Shown here piece by piece: positions 36,569 through 45,767 of a DNA stretch of 64,000 nt. The position numbers and the translations under genes were made by a program. The notes beneath the pieces were generated by a model. It saw only the letters and a list, made by a program, of their open reading frames with translations. It searched no databases and was not told where the DNA came from. The first letter of the stretch is position 1. Every line of letters starts with the position of its first letter. Source of the DNA: Rhizobium sp. WSM4643 (lineage in GTDB: Bacteria; Pseudomonadota; Alphaproteobacteria; Rhizobiales; Rhizobiaceae); NCBI RefSeq assembly GCF_025152745.1, contig NZ_CP104040.1, positions 3,840,501 through 3,904,500 of the forward strand, written 5' to 3'.

Positions 36569-37600
36569 GTGTCGAATTCCACGCCCGCAACCATCGAAGA
36601 CGTCGCCCGGATCGCCGAGGTCTCCATCGCGACGGTGTCCCGGGCAATCCACATGCCGGAGAAGGTCGCCAACTCCACGCGCCTCAAGGTCAACCAGGCA
36701 ATCGCCATCACCGGCTATACGACCAATGCCATGGCGCGCAGCCTGAGGCTCGGCCGCTCCAACATGATCCTCGTCGTGGCGCCCGATATCGGCGATCCCA
36801 ATTTCTCCAACATTCTCGTCGGCCTGGAGAACGAAGCGCGCGCGCATGGCTACGGCATCTTGATCGGCCACACCCAGAACGATGCCCAGCGCGGCCTGGA
36901 ATATCTGAAATTCTTCAATTCCAACCAGGCGGCCGGATTGATCCTCTTCACCGGCATCCTGCCCTTCGGGCATCAGACGATGACCGCGCGGCTGCCGCCG
37001 AGCGTCGGCGTTTTCGAGCCCGTCTTCAACGGCGGCATTCCCTATGTCGGCGTCGACGATACCGAGGGTGCTCGCAAAGCGGTGGACCTGCTGCTGGCCG
37101 AAGGGCATCGCAAGATCGCTTTCATCGGCGATTCGCGCACTCGGCTTGCCTACACCAGACGGCGCATGGGTTACGATGCCGGCCTCGACGCCGCCGGCAT
37201 CCCACCCGACACCAGGATCGTGCTCGAAGGTGACGGCACGATCGAAAGCGGGCGGCATGCGGTCGAACAGCTTTTCATGCGCGACACGCTTCCGACCGCC
37301 TTCATGTGCGTCAACGACCAGACGGCAATCGGCGTCATGGTCGGCCTCGGCGCGCGAGGCTACGACATTCCACGGGATTTCTCGGTGACCGGTTTCGACG
37401 ACGTGCCGCAGGCCGTCTTCATATCCCCGCCGCTGACCACCATCCGACAGCCGAGAACGGCGATCGGCAAGCAGGCAATGGCGCTGCTGCTGGAACTTCT
37501 GTCCGATGGCCGGCCGACCGAAACGGAAATCCTGCTGAGGCCGGATCTGGTGGTTCGGAACTCCGTCTCGGCGCCGTCGCGCAACTGGTCGAAACGTTGA
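36569..37600 (+). CDS. LacI-family regulator of the ABC importer operon
   Basis: 343 residues. Helix-turn-helix IEDVARIAEVSIATVSRAIH, hinge segment, and a sugar-sensing domain (MILVVAPDIGDPNFSNILVGLENEA; VTGFDDVPQAVFISPPLTTIRQP). Start is GTG. Two palindromic operators lie just upstream, in the promoter region it shares with the divergent importer, so auto- and importer repression is likely. It converges with xylA. Confidence 0.9.
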   Translation: MSNSTPATIEDVARIAEVSIATVSRAIHMPEKVANSTRLKVNQAIAITGYTTNAMARSLRLGRSNMILVVAPDIGDPNFSNILVGLENEARAHGYGILIGHTQNDAQRGLEYLKFFNSNQAAGLILFTGILPFGHQTMTARLPPSVGVFEPVFNGGIPYVGVDDTEGARKAVDLLLAEGHRKIAFIGDSRTRLAYTRRRMGYDAGLDAAGIPPDTRIVLEGDGTIESGRHAVEQLFMRDTLPTAFMCVNDQTAIGVMVGLGARGYDIPRDFSVTGFDDVPQAVFISPPLTTIRQPRTAIGKQAMALLLELLSDGRPTETEILLRPDLVVRNSVSAPSRNWSKR

Positions 37601-37646
37601 ACCAGTAGAGGCTGAGGGCTTCCTGCCCGCACCGGCCGGCGACGGT

Positions 37647-37669
37647 GCCGGCGGCCTGTGACCGCCGGC
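37647..37669. terminator. Hairpin between LacI gene and xylA
   Basis: 8-bp stem GCCGGCGG / CCGCCGGC with a 7-base loop, followed on the plus strand by GCGCTTTAT. Between convergent genes. Confidence 0.65.
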
Positions 37670-37677
37670 GCGCTTTA

Positions 37678-38988
37678 TCAAACGTAACGGTTGACGACGT
37701 TCTCAAGCAATTCCTGCTTGCCCGACCTTGGCTGCGGGTTGACGTCGTGGCTCTCGACATAGTGGGTGATCTCATCCAGCGAATACTCGCCGCGGAAGAG
37801 CTTCTGCGCCTCGGCGGATTCCCAGCCGGCATAACGATCGGCGAGCGGCTGCGACAGAGCCTTGTCCTCGATCATCTTGGCAGCGGCCTTCAGGCCGCGG
37901 GCGCAGCAATCCATGCCGCCGATATGGCCGATCAGCAGGTCCGCCGGGTCGAGAGACTGACGGCGCAGCTTCGAGTCGAAGTTGGTGCCGCCGGTCTTGA
38001 AGCCGCCGCCTGCCAGAACATGGTAATAGGCGAGCGCCATTTCGGGAACATTGTTCGGGAACTGGTCTGTATCCCAGCCGGACTGGTAGTCGTTGCGGTT
38101 CATGTCGATCGAACCGAAGATGCCGAGCGCATTGGCAAGCGCCAGCTCGTGCTCGAAGGAGTGGCCGGCAAGGATCGCGTGTCCCTGCTCGATATTGAGC
38201 TTCACCTCGTTTTCAAGGCCGTGCTTCTTGAGGAAGCCATAGACGGTCGCGACATCATAGTCGTACTGGTGCTTGGTCGGCTCCTGCGGCTTCGGCTCGA
38301 TCAGGATCGTGCCCTTGTAGCCGATCTTGTGCTTGTATTCGACGACGAGGTTGAGGAAGCGTCCGAGCTGGTCGAGCTCGCGGCCGATATCGGTGTTGAG
38401 CAGCGTCTCGTAACCTTCGCGGCCGCCCCAGAGCACGTAGTTTTCGCCGCCGAGCTTCTGCGTGGCATCGATGCAGGTCTTGACCGTCGCGGCTGCGAAA
38501 GCGAAGACGTCGGGATCCGGATTGGTCGCAGCGCCCGACATATAGCGGCGGTGGGAGAAGAGGTTCGCCGTGCCCCAGAGCAGCTTGGTGCCGGTTGCGG
38601 CCTGCTTGTCGGCGAAATAATCGACGATTTCGTTGAGGTTTTTGGTGTTCTCGGCGAAATTCTTGCCTTCGGGACGTACGTCGGCGTCATGGAAGCAGTA
38701 ATAGGGCGAGCCGAGCAGCGAGAAGAATTCGAAGGCGACGTCGGCCTTGAGTTTGGCGGCCTTCATCGTGTCCTCGAACCAGGGACGCAGGAAGGTCTGG
38801 CCGCCGAATGGATCGCCGCCCGGCCACGTGAAGGTGTGCCAATAGGCCACCGCAAAGCGCAGATGGTCTTCCATGCGTTTGCCCATGACGATCTCGTCCG
38901 GCTGGTAATAGCGGAAGGCCAGCGGATTGGTGCTGTCCGGGCCTTCGTATTTTACTTTCTGGATATCGCCAAAAAATCCGGTGCTCAT
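37678..38988 (-). CDS. xylA: Xylose isomerase (class II)
   Basis: 436 residues, the class II length. Both family signatures are intact: [16 protein letters not shown] and [15 protein letters not shown]; His and Asp catalytic residues are in the [11 protein letters not shown] segment. It converts D-xylose to D-xylulose using two divalent metals. AAGGAGAACCAAC precedes the ATG. It lies downstream of xylulokinase, with a RIME-like repeat in the 191-base gap. Confidence 0.97.
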   Translation of the reverse strand: MSTGFFGDIQKVKYEGPDSTNPLAFRYYQPDEIVMGKRMEDHLRFAVAYWHTFTWPGGDPFGGQTFLRPWFEDTMKAAKLKADVAFEFFSLLGSPYYCFHDADVRPEGKNFAENTKNLNEIVDYFADKQAATGTKLLWGTANLFSHRRYMSGAATNPDPDVFAFAAATVKTCIDATQKLGGENYVLWGGREGYETLLNTDIGRELDQLGRFLNLVVEYKHKIGYKGTILIEPKPQEPTKHQYDYDVATVYGFLKKHGLENEVKLNIEQGHAILAGHSFEHELALANALGIFGSIDMNRNDYQSGWDTDQFPNNVPEMALAYYHVLAGGGFKTGGTNFDSKLRRQSLDPADLLIGHIGGMDCCARGLKAAAKMIEDKALSQPLADRYAGWESAEAQKLFRGEYSLDEITHYVESHDVNPQPRSGKQELLENVVNRYV

Positions 38989-39046
38989 GTTGGTTCTCCT
39001 TGGGTTCGTATCTTTTCGAAGTTCAAAATTGTTGGTCTACGCCAGA

Positions 39047-39163
39047 GGCCCCCTCATCCGCCTGCCGGCACCTTCTCCCCGATGGGGAGAAGAGACTCGC
39101 AGCAGCGCCTCTTTTCCCTTCTCCCCTCGGGGAGAAGGTGGCCCGAAGGGTCGGATGAGGCGG
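39047..39163. repeat. RIME-like inverted repeat element inside the xylB-xylA gap
   Basis: Left module CCCCCTCATCCGCCTGCCGG...CTTCTCCCCGATGGGGAGAAG and right module CTTCTCCCCTCGGGGAGAAGG...GGGTCGGATGAGG are inverted copies of each other with a short spacer. It is the clearest member of the CCCCTCATCCG family in the window. Confidence 0.8.
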
Positions 39164-39179
39164 CCGCTGGCTCCAGTTC

Positions 39180-40634
39180 TCAGTGCGCCAGCGACTTGAT
39201 CGCCGGGTAGAGCGCACGGTAGCGCTTGTAAGCATCCTCATAAGCGCCGCTCAGTGCGGACACCGGCTCGATCGTTCCGGCTGTTATTGGCGGCGTGCAG
39301 ACGGCAATGGGATCCGCCCCTGTTGCCGCAATCAGGCCGAGACGGGCGGCGCCGAAGGCCGCACCGAAATCGCCGTCGGCCGGGAGGTCGACCGGAACGC
39401 CGAGGGCGGTCGCGATCGACGCCAGCCAGTAACGCGAGCGCGAACCGCCGCCGATTGCCGTGACCCGGGATATGCCGGTGCCGGCCGAGCGTAACGCTTC
39501 GAGATTGTCGCGGATGGCGAAGGCGACGCCTTCGAGTACTGCCTGGGTGAGAACGACACGGCTGCTTTCATGTTCGAGGCCGATGAAGGCGCCGCGGATG
39601 ACGGCATCATTGTGCGGCGTGCGCTCGCCGGAGAGATAGGGCAGGAAGGTAACGCCGGTGGGAGCCTTCAGCGTCTCGCCGACTTCGCCGGTGAGATCGG
39701 CGGCCGACTTGCCGGTGACACTGGAATGCCAGTTGAGCGCATCGGTGGCCGACAGGATGACACCCATCTGGTGCCAGGTGTTCGGCAACGCGTGGCAGAA
39801 GGCATGCACGGCACTTTCCGGCTTCGGAAGATAGAAAGCGTTGGCGGCAAAAAGCACGCCCGAGGTGCCGAGCGAGACGAAGGCTGCACCATCGCTGACC
39901 GTGCCCATGCCGCAGGCAGAGGCCGCATTGTCGCCTGCGCCACCGGCCACGACGACATCGCCTGATATGCCCCATTGCGCCGCCAGTTCGGACCGCAGCT
40001 TGCCGGCTTGCTCGGTGCCTTCGACAAGCGCCGGCATCTGCTCCTTAGAAAGCTTGGTGGCGGCGAGCAGTTCGGACGACCAGGCGCGTTTGCCGGTGTC
40101 GAGCCAGGAAGTGCCGGCCGAATCCGACATTTCCGAGATATATTCGCCGGTCAGCCAAAGACGCAGATAGTCCTTCGGCAAGAGCACCTTGGCGATCTTG
40201 GCGAAAACATCGGGCTCATGCTTTTCGACCCAGGCGAGCTTCGGCGCCGTGAAACCGGGAAAGACGATGTTGCCCGTGAGCGCGCGAAAGCGCGGATCGG
40301 CATCGAGTGCCGCGGCCTCGACGTAGCTGCGCGTGTCGTTCCAGAGGATGCAGGGGCGCAGGACCTTGTCGGTGGCATCGATGAGCGTCGCGCCGTGCAT
40401 CTGTCCGGAAAGCCCGATGCCCTTGACCGCGGCAAGCTCCTTCGGATGTTTTGCCTTGAGGCCGGCGACCGCCTCTTCCGTGGCGCGCACCCAGTGGGCC
40501 GGCTCCTGCTCCGACCAACCGGAATGCGGACGCGACACGTCGAGCGAACCATTGGCCGAGCCGACGATCTTCTGATCGCCGTCGATCAGCATCGCCTTGA
40601 CGCCGGAGGTTCCGAGATCGAGACCCAGATACAT
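39180..40634 (-). CDS. xylB: Xylulokinase (FGGY family)
   Basis: 484 residues. N-terminal ATPase fold start GLDLGTSGVKAMLID, catalytic region SGQMHGATLID, and C-terminal signature AIGGGSRSRYWLASIATALG are all present. It phosphorylates D-xylulose to feed the pentose phosphate pathway. AAAGGGAGAAATGCCAC precedes the ATG. It follows a LacI gene by 21 bases and precedes xylA, making a likely three-gene operon. Confidence 0.95.
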   Translation of the reverse strand: MYLGLDLGTSGVKAMLIDGDQKIVGSANGSLDVSRPHSGWSEQEPAHWVRATEEAVAGLKAKHPKELAAVKGIGLSGQMHGATLIDATDKVLRPCILWNDTRSYVEAAALDADPRFRALTGNIVFPGFTAPKLAWVEKHEPDVFAKIAKVLLPKDYLRLWLTGEYISEMSDSAGTSWLDTGKRAWSSELLAATKLSKEQMPALVEGTEQAGKLRSELAAQWGISGDVVVAGGAGDNAASACGMGTVSDGAAFVSLGTSGVLFAANAFYLPKPESAVHAFCHALPNTWHQMGVILSATDALNWHSSVTGKSAADLTGEVGETLKAPTGVTFLPYLSGERTPHNDAVIRGAFIGLEHESSRVVLTQAVLEGVAFAIRDNLEALRSAGTGISRVTAIGGGSRSRYWLASIATALGVPVDLPADGDFGAAFGAARLGLIAATGADPIAVCTPPITAGTIEPVSALSGAYEDAYKRYRALYPAIKSLAH

Positions 40635-40655
40635 GTGGCATTTCTCCCTTTGCCG

Positions 40656-41678
40656 TTACGGCAGATTGTCTTTCAGGAATATGTCGAGGCGGATGCGCTC
40701 CTGCGCTTCGATGACGGCAAGCCCGTCCGCCTTGGCTTTCAGCACGCGGATGGCGCTCCGCACCTCATGGCCGGCATCCTGGTTGAGGATCGCATCGATC
40801 GTATTGTCGATCAGTGCCGCGCGCGTATGGGCAGTCAGTTCGTGGGCAATGACAGTCAGTACGCGGTCGACGGCCTTCTCCTTCAACGCCCGGATCAGGC
40901 CGCGATTGCCGGCGCCGAGGCTGTAGACGCCGATGATGCCGGCATTCCCGAGCGCGTCGGCAACGAGCCTATGGGCGACCTCCGGGTCGTCGCGGCCTTC
41001 GAGAACCGGCAGGATCGCAAGATCGGGAAATTCCTCGGCCATGACAGCGGTGAAGCCCTCCAGCCGCTCGCGATGGTCACGCACCAGCATGGAGCCGGCG
41101 AGCACGGCGATTTCGCCCTTTCGCGGCCCGAGGAATCGTCCGAGCAGGCGGGCGGCAGTGCGGCCGGCTGCGATATTGTCGACACCAGCATAGTGATGGC
41201 GTAGCGACCCCGTGAGATCGGAAACCAGGGTGACGACGGGAAAGCGCTCGCGAACCAACCTGTCGACGGCGGCGCGTACTTCGGGCGCATCGGTCGCAAC
41301 CAGCGCAATGCCGCATGGTTTTTCCCGGGAAAGCCCTTCAAGCACGGAGACTAGGGCGGCGGGATCGAAGGCCGGCACCTCGATGGTGCGGATATCGGTG
41401 CGTTCGGCCGACGAGCGGACGATCGCCTGGCGGATCTCGGCATTGAGCCCGTGCATGAAGGAATTGTCGCTGGCCGGAAGGATGAAGACCAAGGGATAGG
41501 TGCGCCCCTTGGCAAGATTGGCGGCGGCGACGTCTCTGATATAACCGAGCTCGCGGATCGCGGTCTCGACCTTTTCCCGCGTGACGTGGCGCACACCGGG
41601 GCGCTGGTTGAGAACCCGGTCGACAGTCGCGAGACTGACACCGGCGGCAGCGGCGATATCGTGAACGGTTGGCCTCAT
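40656..41678 (-). CDS. LacI-family regulator, probable xylose operon repressor
   Basis: 340 residues. Helix-turn-helix VHDIAAAAGVSLATVDRVLNQRPGVR and a sensor domain of the sugar-binding type (GIIGVYSLGAGNRGLIRALKEK). AGGAGG is better spaced for ATG 41678 than for the adjacent ATG 41681. Being the first gene before xylB and xylA, it likely represses its own operon and responds to xylose or a related sugar. A 22-base palindrome lies 31 bases upstream. Confidence 0.88.
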   Translation of the reverse strand: MRPTVHDIAAAAGVSLATVDRVLNQRPGVRHVTREKVETAIRELGYIRDVAAANLAKGRTYPLVFILPASDNSFMHGLNAEIRQAIVRSSAERTDIRTIEVPAFDPAALVSVLEGLSREKPCGIALVATDAPEVRAAVDRLVRERFPVVTLVSDLTGSLRHHYAGVDNIAAGRTAARLLGRFLGPRKGEIAVLAGSMLVRDHRERLEGFTAVMAEEFPDLAILPVLEGRDDPEVAHRLVADALGNAGIIGVYSLGAGNRGLIRALKEKAVDRVLTVIAHELTAHTRAALIDNTIDAILNQDAGHEVRSAIRVLKAKADGLAVIEAQERIRLDIFLKDNLP

Positions 41679-41708
41679 CATTCCTCCTGACGAGACCATT
41701 AGCGCCAA

Positions 41709-41730
41709 TTTTGATGTACGTAAATCAAAA
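41709..41730. promoter_or_regulatory. LacI-type operator before the xyl operon
   Basis: A 22-base CpG-centred dyad with arms TTTTGAT / ATCAAAA and centre ACGT, imperfect only at two symmetric pairs. Its position just upstream of the regulator gene fits autoregulation. Confidence 0.7.
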
Positions 41731-41840
41731 AATCGAGCGAGCGGATTCCCGCTTCGTTTTCCGGGCATTGCCTACCCGAGTCGGACCGATCCAGCCGACG
41801 ATCATCCGCCTGATGACACAGCGGCCGGAAAACAGCAACA

Positions 41841-41866
41841 AAAAGGCCCTCCGAAGAGGGCCTTTT
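41841..41866. terminator. Terminator after the DHA2 pump gene
   Basis: Perfect 11-bp stem AAAAGGCCCTC / GAGGGCCTTTT with loop CGAA and flanking A/T tracts, active in both directions. Only 21 bases from the pump's stop codon. Confidence 0.92.
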
Positions 41867-41887
41867 CAAGGGGCGGCAGGCCGGAGG

Positions 41888-43486
41888 TCAGTGGCCGCCA
41901 CCGCCTCCCCCGCCTTGCGGCGCGGGTTTCTTGATCATGGCGACACCGAGGATCATGGCAAGGAAGAGTGCGGTCAGGATCAGGAACACGTCGCTGAAGG
42001 AAAGGATGATCGCCTGCTTGGTGGCAAGCCCGACCATCTGCTTGATCGCCACAGAGGCGCCGTCCATGCCGTAAGTGTTGAAATTGGCGGCCATGTTGTT
42101 CATCTGGTCGATCGCCGCCGGATTGCCCCAGTCCATATTCTCCCGCAGCCGCTCGTAATGCACGTCCTGGCGGCTGGTGAGCACGGTGTTGATGACGGCA
42201 AGGCCGACAGCGCCGCCGAGGTTTCGGGTCAGATTGAACAAGCCGGACGCGCCGCGGATGCGCGAGGGCGGCATCGTGCCGAGCGCGATATTGTTGATCG
42301 GCACCATGCACATCATCAGTCCGAAACCGCGCAAGATCTGCGGAATGAACAGCTCGTAGAAATCCCAATCCGCCGTCAGATGCATCATGATGAAAGTGCC
42401 GGCGGCGAAACTGACGAAGCCGATCGCCATCATCAGGCGCAGGTCCATCTTGGTCGACAATCGTCCGGCGATCGGCGCGGTGAAGAACATCGCCAGCCCG
42501 GAGACGAACATCGTCTCGCCGATCATCAGTGAATCATAGCCACGGATGCGCCCGAGATAGACCGGATAGATATAGGTGAGGCCATAGAGGCCAATGCCCA
42601 TGACGAAAGAAAACACCGAACCGAACGAGAAATTCCGATTCGCGAAAGCCTTCAGGTCGACGACGGGGAAATCCACCGTAAAGGCGCGGTAGAAGAAGAC
42701 GATGGCCGCAACGCTGGAGGCAATCGCTGCGATGGTGATGGAACTGTCGTTGAACCAATCGTTCGAATTGCCCTCTTCGAGCACATATTCCAGCGCGCCG
42801 AGGAACACGCCCATCGAAATCAGCCCCCACCAGTCGAATTTCTTGAAGAGCGACAGTTCCGGTTTGTCGAAATCGATGAAGTTCCAGGTGACGATCGTGA
42901 CGATGATGCCGGGAACGATGTTGACGAGGAACAGCCAGTGCCAGGAGAAGGCGTGGCTGAGATAACCGCCGACCGTCGGGCCGATGGTCGGTGCCAGCGT
43001 CGCGATCAGACCGATGATCGGCGAGACGATGCTGCGCTTCGAAGGCGGGAAGATGGTGAAGGCAGCCGCGAAAACCGACGGGATCATGCCGCCGCCGATG
43101 AAGCCCTGGATGACGCGGTAGACGATCATCTGGTCGATATTCGTCGCCGTCGCCGCAAGCGCGCTCGCCATGGTGAAGCCGGCGGCCGAGATCGCGAAGA
43201 GATAACGCGTCGAGATAATGCGCGCCAACGTGCCGGAAAGCGGGATCATGATTACTTCGGCGATCAGATAAGCCGTCTGCACCCAGCCGACCTCGTCGCT
43301 GCCTGCCGAAAGGCCGGCCTGGATTTCGGCAAGAGAGGCCGAGACGATCTGGATGTCGAGGATCGACATGAACATGCCGAGCACCATCGCGAAGAAGGCA
43401 ATAAGCTTCTTCGGATCCATGCGCTCGTCGGCATGGGCAGGCGCTGCCGGAATCGTTCCCGCTGTGGCTGTCGCGCTCCCGGCCAT
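41888..43486 (-). CDS. rmrB: DHA2-family multidrug efflux pump (EmrB/RmrB type)
   Basis: 532 residues with 14 predicted membrane spans. The DHA2 signatures are LDIQIVSASLAEIQ at the start, GWVQTAYLIAEVIMIPLSGTLA and FIGGGMIPSVF. The C-terminus is a glycine-rich run (QGGGGGGGH). With the membrane fusion protein encoded upstream it forms an inner-membrane to periplasm efflux route. The pair is very like the flavonoid-induced RmrA/RmrB of Rhizobium etli, hence the tentative symbol. A hairpin repeat lies in the gap to its partner gene. Confidence 0.87.
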   Translation of the reverse strand: MAGSATATAGTIPAAPAHADERMDPKKLIAFFAMVLGMFMSILDIQIVSASLAEIQAGLSAGSDEVGWVQTAYLIAEVIMIPLSGTLARIISTRYLFAISAAGFTMASALAATATNIDQMIVYRVIQGFIGGGMIPSVFAAAFTIFPPSKRSIVSPIIGLIATLAPTIGPTVGGYLSHAFSWHWLFLVNIVPGIIVTIVTWNFIDFDKPELSLFKKFDWWGLISMGVFLGALEYVLEEGNSNDWFNDSSITIAAIASSVAAIVFFYRAFTVDFPVVDLKAFANRNFSFGSVFSFVMGIGLYGLTYIYPVYLGRIRGYDSLMIGETMFVSGLAMFFTAPIAGRLSTKMDLRLMMAIGFVSFAAGTFIMMHLTADWDFYELFIPQILRGFGLMMCMVPINNIALGTMPPSRIRGASGLFNLTRNLGGAVGLAVINTVLTSRQDVHYERLRENMDWGNPAAIDQMNNMAANFNTYGMDGASVAIKQMVGLATKQAIILSFSDVFLILTALFLAMILGVAMIKKPAPQGGGGGGGH

Positions 43487-43507
43487 CAGATCACCTCCGC
43501 CTTTTCC

Positions 43508-43609
43508 AGAGCAATTCCGTTTTTCTTCGAAGCATGGAATTGCTCTATCTCTTTGTTTTCACGCAATTCCGGACGCAAAACCGCTGCACACATTTGCTGG
43601 AATTGCTCT
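43508..43609 (-). repeat. Dispersed hairpin repeat, copy 2 (two hairpins)
   Basis: Two hairpins in the 129-base gap between rmrA and rmrB: arms AGAGCAATTCC / GGAATTGCTCT (43508-43546) and GCAATTCC / GGAATTGC (43563-43606) around the core. Reverse orientation to copy 3. Confidence 0.85.
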
Positions 43610-43615
43610 GAAGGC

Positions 43616-44830
43616 TTACTTGCTCGGCGCCGTACGGGTGTCGACGTCGACGACGACGCTCAGGCCCGCGCGCAGACGCCCGCTATCGAGCGCATCCTGC
43701 GGCAGCGCGATGCGCACTGGTACCCGCTGGATCACCTTGGTGAAATTGCCCGTGGCGTTTTCCGGCGGCAGCATCGAAAAGACCGAGCCGGAAGCCGGTG
43801 AGATCGATGCGACGGTGCCGACGATCGGATGATCGCTATAGGCATCGACATGGACGTTGACTTTCGAGCCCGGCACCAGATGCTGGATCTGCGTTTCCTT
43901 GAAATTGGCATCGATATAGAGTTGGCGCACCGGAACGAGCGCCATCAGGCGCTGGCCGGGGGAGACGAGGTCGCCTTCCTGGACGGAGCGGTTGCCGACA
44001 ATGCCGTCATAAGGCGCCTTGAGCACGGTGAAGGAAAGGTCGCGGACGGCCTTGTCGCGCGAGATCTCAAGCGAACGGACCGAGCCTTCGGCTTCCTTGC
44101 GCTGAGCCTGGAGAATGGTGATGTTGGCCTGCGCAGCGGTGATGTTGGCGTCGCCGCCGGCAAGATTGGCTTTGGCCTGGTCGAGGGCGATATTGGCGTT
44201 GTCGAGATCGGCGGCGGTCCCGACCGACTTCGCATGAAGGTCGCTCTGGCGCTTCTGAGTAATCTCGGCACCGCGAACGGCCGCTTCGAGTGCCACCTTC
44301 TGCGCCTGCGCCTGCACGAGGCTCGCATTCGCGCCTTCGATCTGCGCGTCGATACGCTGTAGCGAAAGCTGTTCGGTGACGATCTGTGCCTGGGCCAAGT
44401 CGAGGGCGTTCTGATAGTCGCCATTATCAAGCGTGGCAAGCACGTCGCCCGCTTTGACTTCCTGGTTGGCGACGACGTTCACCTTCGCGACGTAGCCCGT
44501 GACCTTCGGCGAAATCGTTGCGATATCGCCTTCGATATAGGCGTCGTCGGTCGACACCATGAAGCGGCCGTTCGTCCACCATTCGTAACCATACCAGCCG
44601 CCGCCTGCGAGAAGGGCGAGCACGACGATCGGTAGCACCGGGCTACGGCGCTTCTTCGCAGTTGCGGGTGCGGCGACCGAAGCCGGCGCCAACTGCGCGG
44701 GGGCAGACGGCACTTCGCGAGCTTCCGCCACTGGAGCTTCTGCAACGGCAGCGACCTCGGCCTTTAGCTCTTCGGTCTCGGCGTTTTCGCTGACGATCCG
44801 CGCGACATTGCTCTTCTGGTTGCTCGACAT
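43616..44830 (-). CDS. rmrA: Membrane fusion protein of the multidrug efflux system (EmrA/HlyD type)
   Basis: 404 residues. A short cytoplasmic Ala/Pro-rich N-terminus, one membrane anchor (about 63-82: SPVLPIVVLALLAGGGWYGY), a biotinyl-lipoyl hairpin domain (TDDAYIEGDIATISPKVTGYVAKVNV), a long coiled-coil (AQAQIVTEQL ... ISRDKAV) and a beta-barrel (LKAPYDGIVGNRSVQEGDLV). It joins the DHA2 pump to an outer-membrane channel. The start is ATG 44830 or a GTG six bases earlier; the ribosome site is weak. Confidence 0.88.
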   Translation of the reverse strand: MSSNQKSNVARIVSENAETEELKAEVAAVAEAPVAEAREVPSAPAQLAPASVAAPATAKKRRSPVLPIVVLALLAGGGWYGYEWWTNGRFMVSTDDAYIEGDIATISPKVTGYVAKVNVVANQEVKAGDVLATLDNGDYQNALDLAQAQIVTEQLSLQRIDAQIEGANASLVQAQAQKVALEAAVRGAEITQKRQSDLHAKSVGTAADLDNANIALDQAKANLAGGDANITAAQANITILQAQRKEAEGSVRSLEISRDKAVRDLSFTVLKAPYDGIVGNRSVQEGDLVSPGQRLMALVPVRQLYIDANFKETQIQHLVPGSKVNVHVDAYSDHPIVGTVASISPASGSVFSMLPPENATGNFTKVIQRVPVRIALPQDALDSGRLRAGLSVVVDVDTRTAPSK

Positions 44831-44862
44831 GGCCACTTTACCGATCTTGGAGTAAATAATCG

Positions 44863-44884
44863 AACTGAACGGTTCGGTTCAGTT
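44863..44884. promoter_or_regulatory. TetR-type operator upstream of rmrA
   Basis: Inverted repeat AACTGAAC-N6-GTTCAGTT in the divergent promoter region between rmrA and the TetR gene. Confidence 0.75.
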
Positions 44885-44921
44885 GACTTAAACCTGTTTT
44901 ATCGTCATATCAAGATGTATA

Positions 44922-44935
44922 GAACCAATCGGTTC
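44922..44935. promoter_or_regulatory. Second TetR-type operator
   Basis: GAACC-N4-GGTTC, which repeats the GGTTC element of the first site, 46 bases before the TetR start codon. Two sites suggest control in both directions. Confidence 0.65.
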
Positions 44936-44981
44936 GATTTCTTTAAAGAAAATGCGAAACCGTCAACACGGTTAAGAGGAC

Positions 44982-45674
44982 ATGACGCTGAAACCCGACC
45001 ACGCCGCCGTATTCAGTCCTCCCGCTGCCGGAGGCCGATTTGCCGCAGGCGAAGATCCGGCCAAGCGCCAGCAGATCCTCGCCGGCGCCAAGCGTGTCTT
45101 CATGAAGATGGGTTTCGACGCCGCCAGCATGAACGACGTGACGCGCGAGGCCGGAGTCTCAAAGGGAACGCTCTACGTCTATTTCACCAACAAGGAAGAA
45201 CTGTTTTCGGCGATGATCGAGACCGAGCGCGCCGCCTTCGTGGCGGCCGTGCGCACGGCGCTTGCCGAACATGACGATCCCGAGGCCGGCCTGTACGAAT
45301 TTGGGATAAGCTTCGTCACTCATATGACCGATGAAAAGGTCATCAGCGCGATGCGCACCGTTCTCGGCGTTCGCGACCGTATGCCGGTGCTCTGTCAACG
45401 CTTCTTCAGGGGCCCGGAAAACCTGCGCACCATCATGCGCGACTTCCTGGAACGGCACATCGCCGAAGGCACACTCGAGATCGACGACATCGATCTTGCC
45501 GCCGGCCAGTTCCTCGATCTCGCCAGCGGCAGTTTCTTCAAACTCCGCCTGTTCGGAAGCATGGAAGAGCCGCCGCCGCGCGACGAAATCGAGCGCGTCA
45601 TCCGCGGCGCGATCCGGGTCTTCATGGCCGCCTACGGCGCGCCCCGGCACGAGGCCGCCCGACCGCACTCTTGA
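44982..45674 (+). CDS. TetR/AcrR-family regulator of the efflux operon
   Basis: 230 residues. The N-terminal helix-turn-helix (RQQILAGAKRVFMKMGFDAASMNDVTREAGVSKGTLYVYFTNKEELF) is followed by a helical ligand domain. AAGAGGAC precedes the ATG. Divergent from rmrA with two dyads in between, it is the likely local repressor of the pump, like RmrR in Rhizobium etli. The inducer might be a plant phenolic, by analogy only. Confidence 0.9.
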   Translation: MTLKPDHAAVFSPPAAGGRFAAGEDPAKRQQILAGAKRVFMKMGFDAASMNDVTREAGVSKGTLYVYFTNKEELFSAMIETERAAFVAAVRTALAEHDDPEAGLYEFGISFVTHMTDEKVISAMRTVLGVRDRMPVLCQRFFRGPENLRTIMRDFLERHIAEGTLEIDDIDLAAGQFLDLASGSFFKLRLFGSMEEPPPRDEIERVIRGAIRVFMAAYGAPRHEAARPHS

Positions 45675-45767
45675 CCGTCGCGCTTCATCGGCCAAAATCC
45701 CGCAACAGCGATCAAATCCGGCTGCCGGCCTTCCTCTAAGAAAGAAGCTGCAATCAGGAGAATGAGG

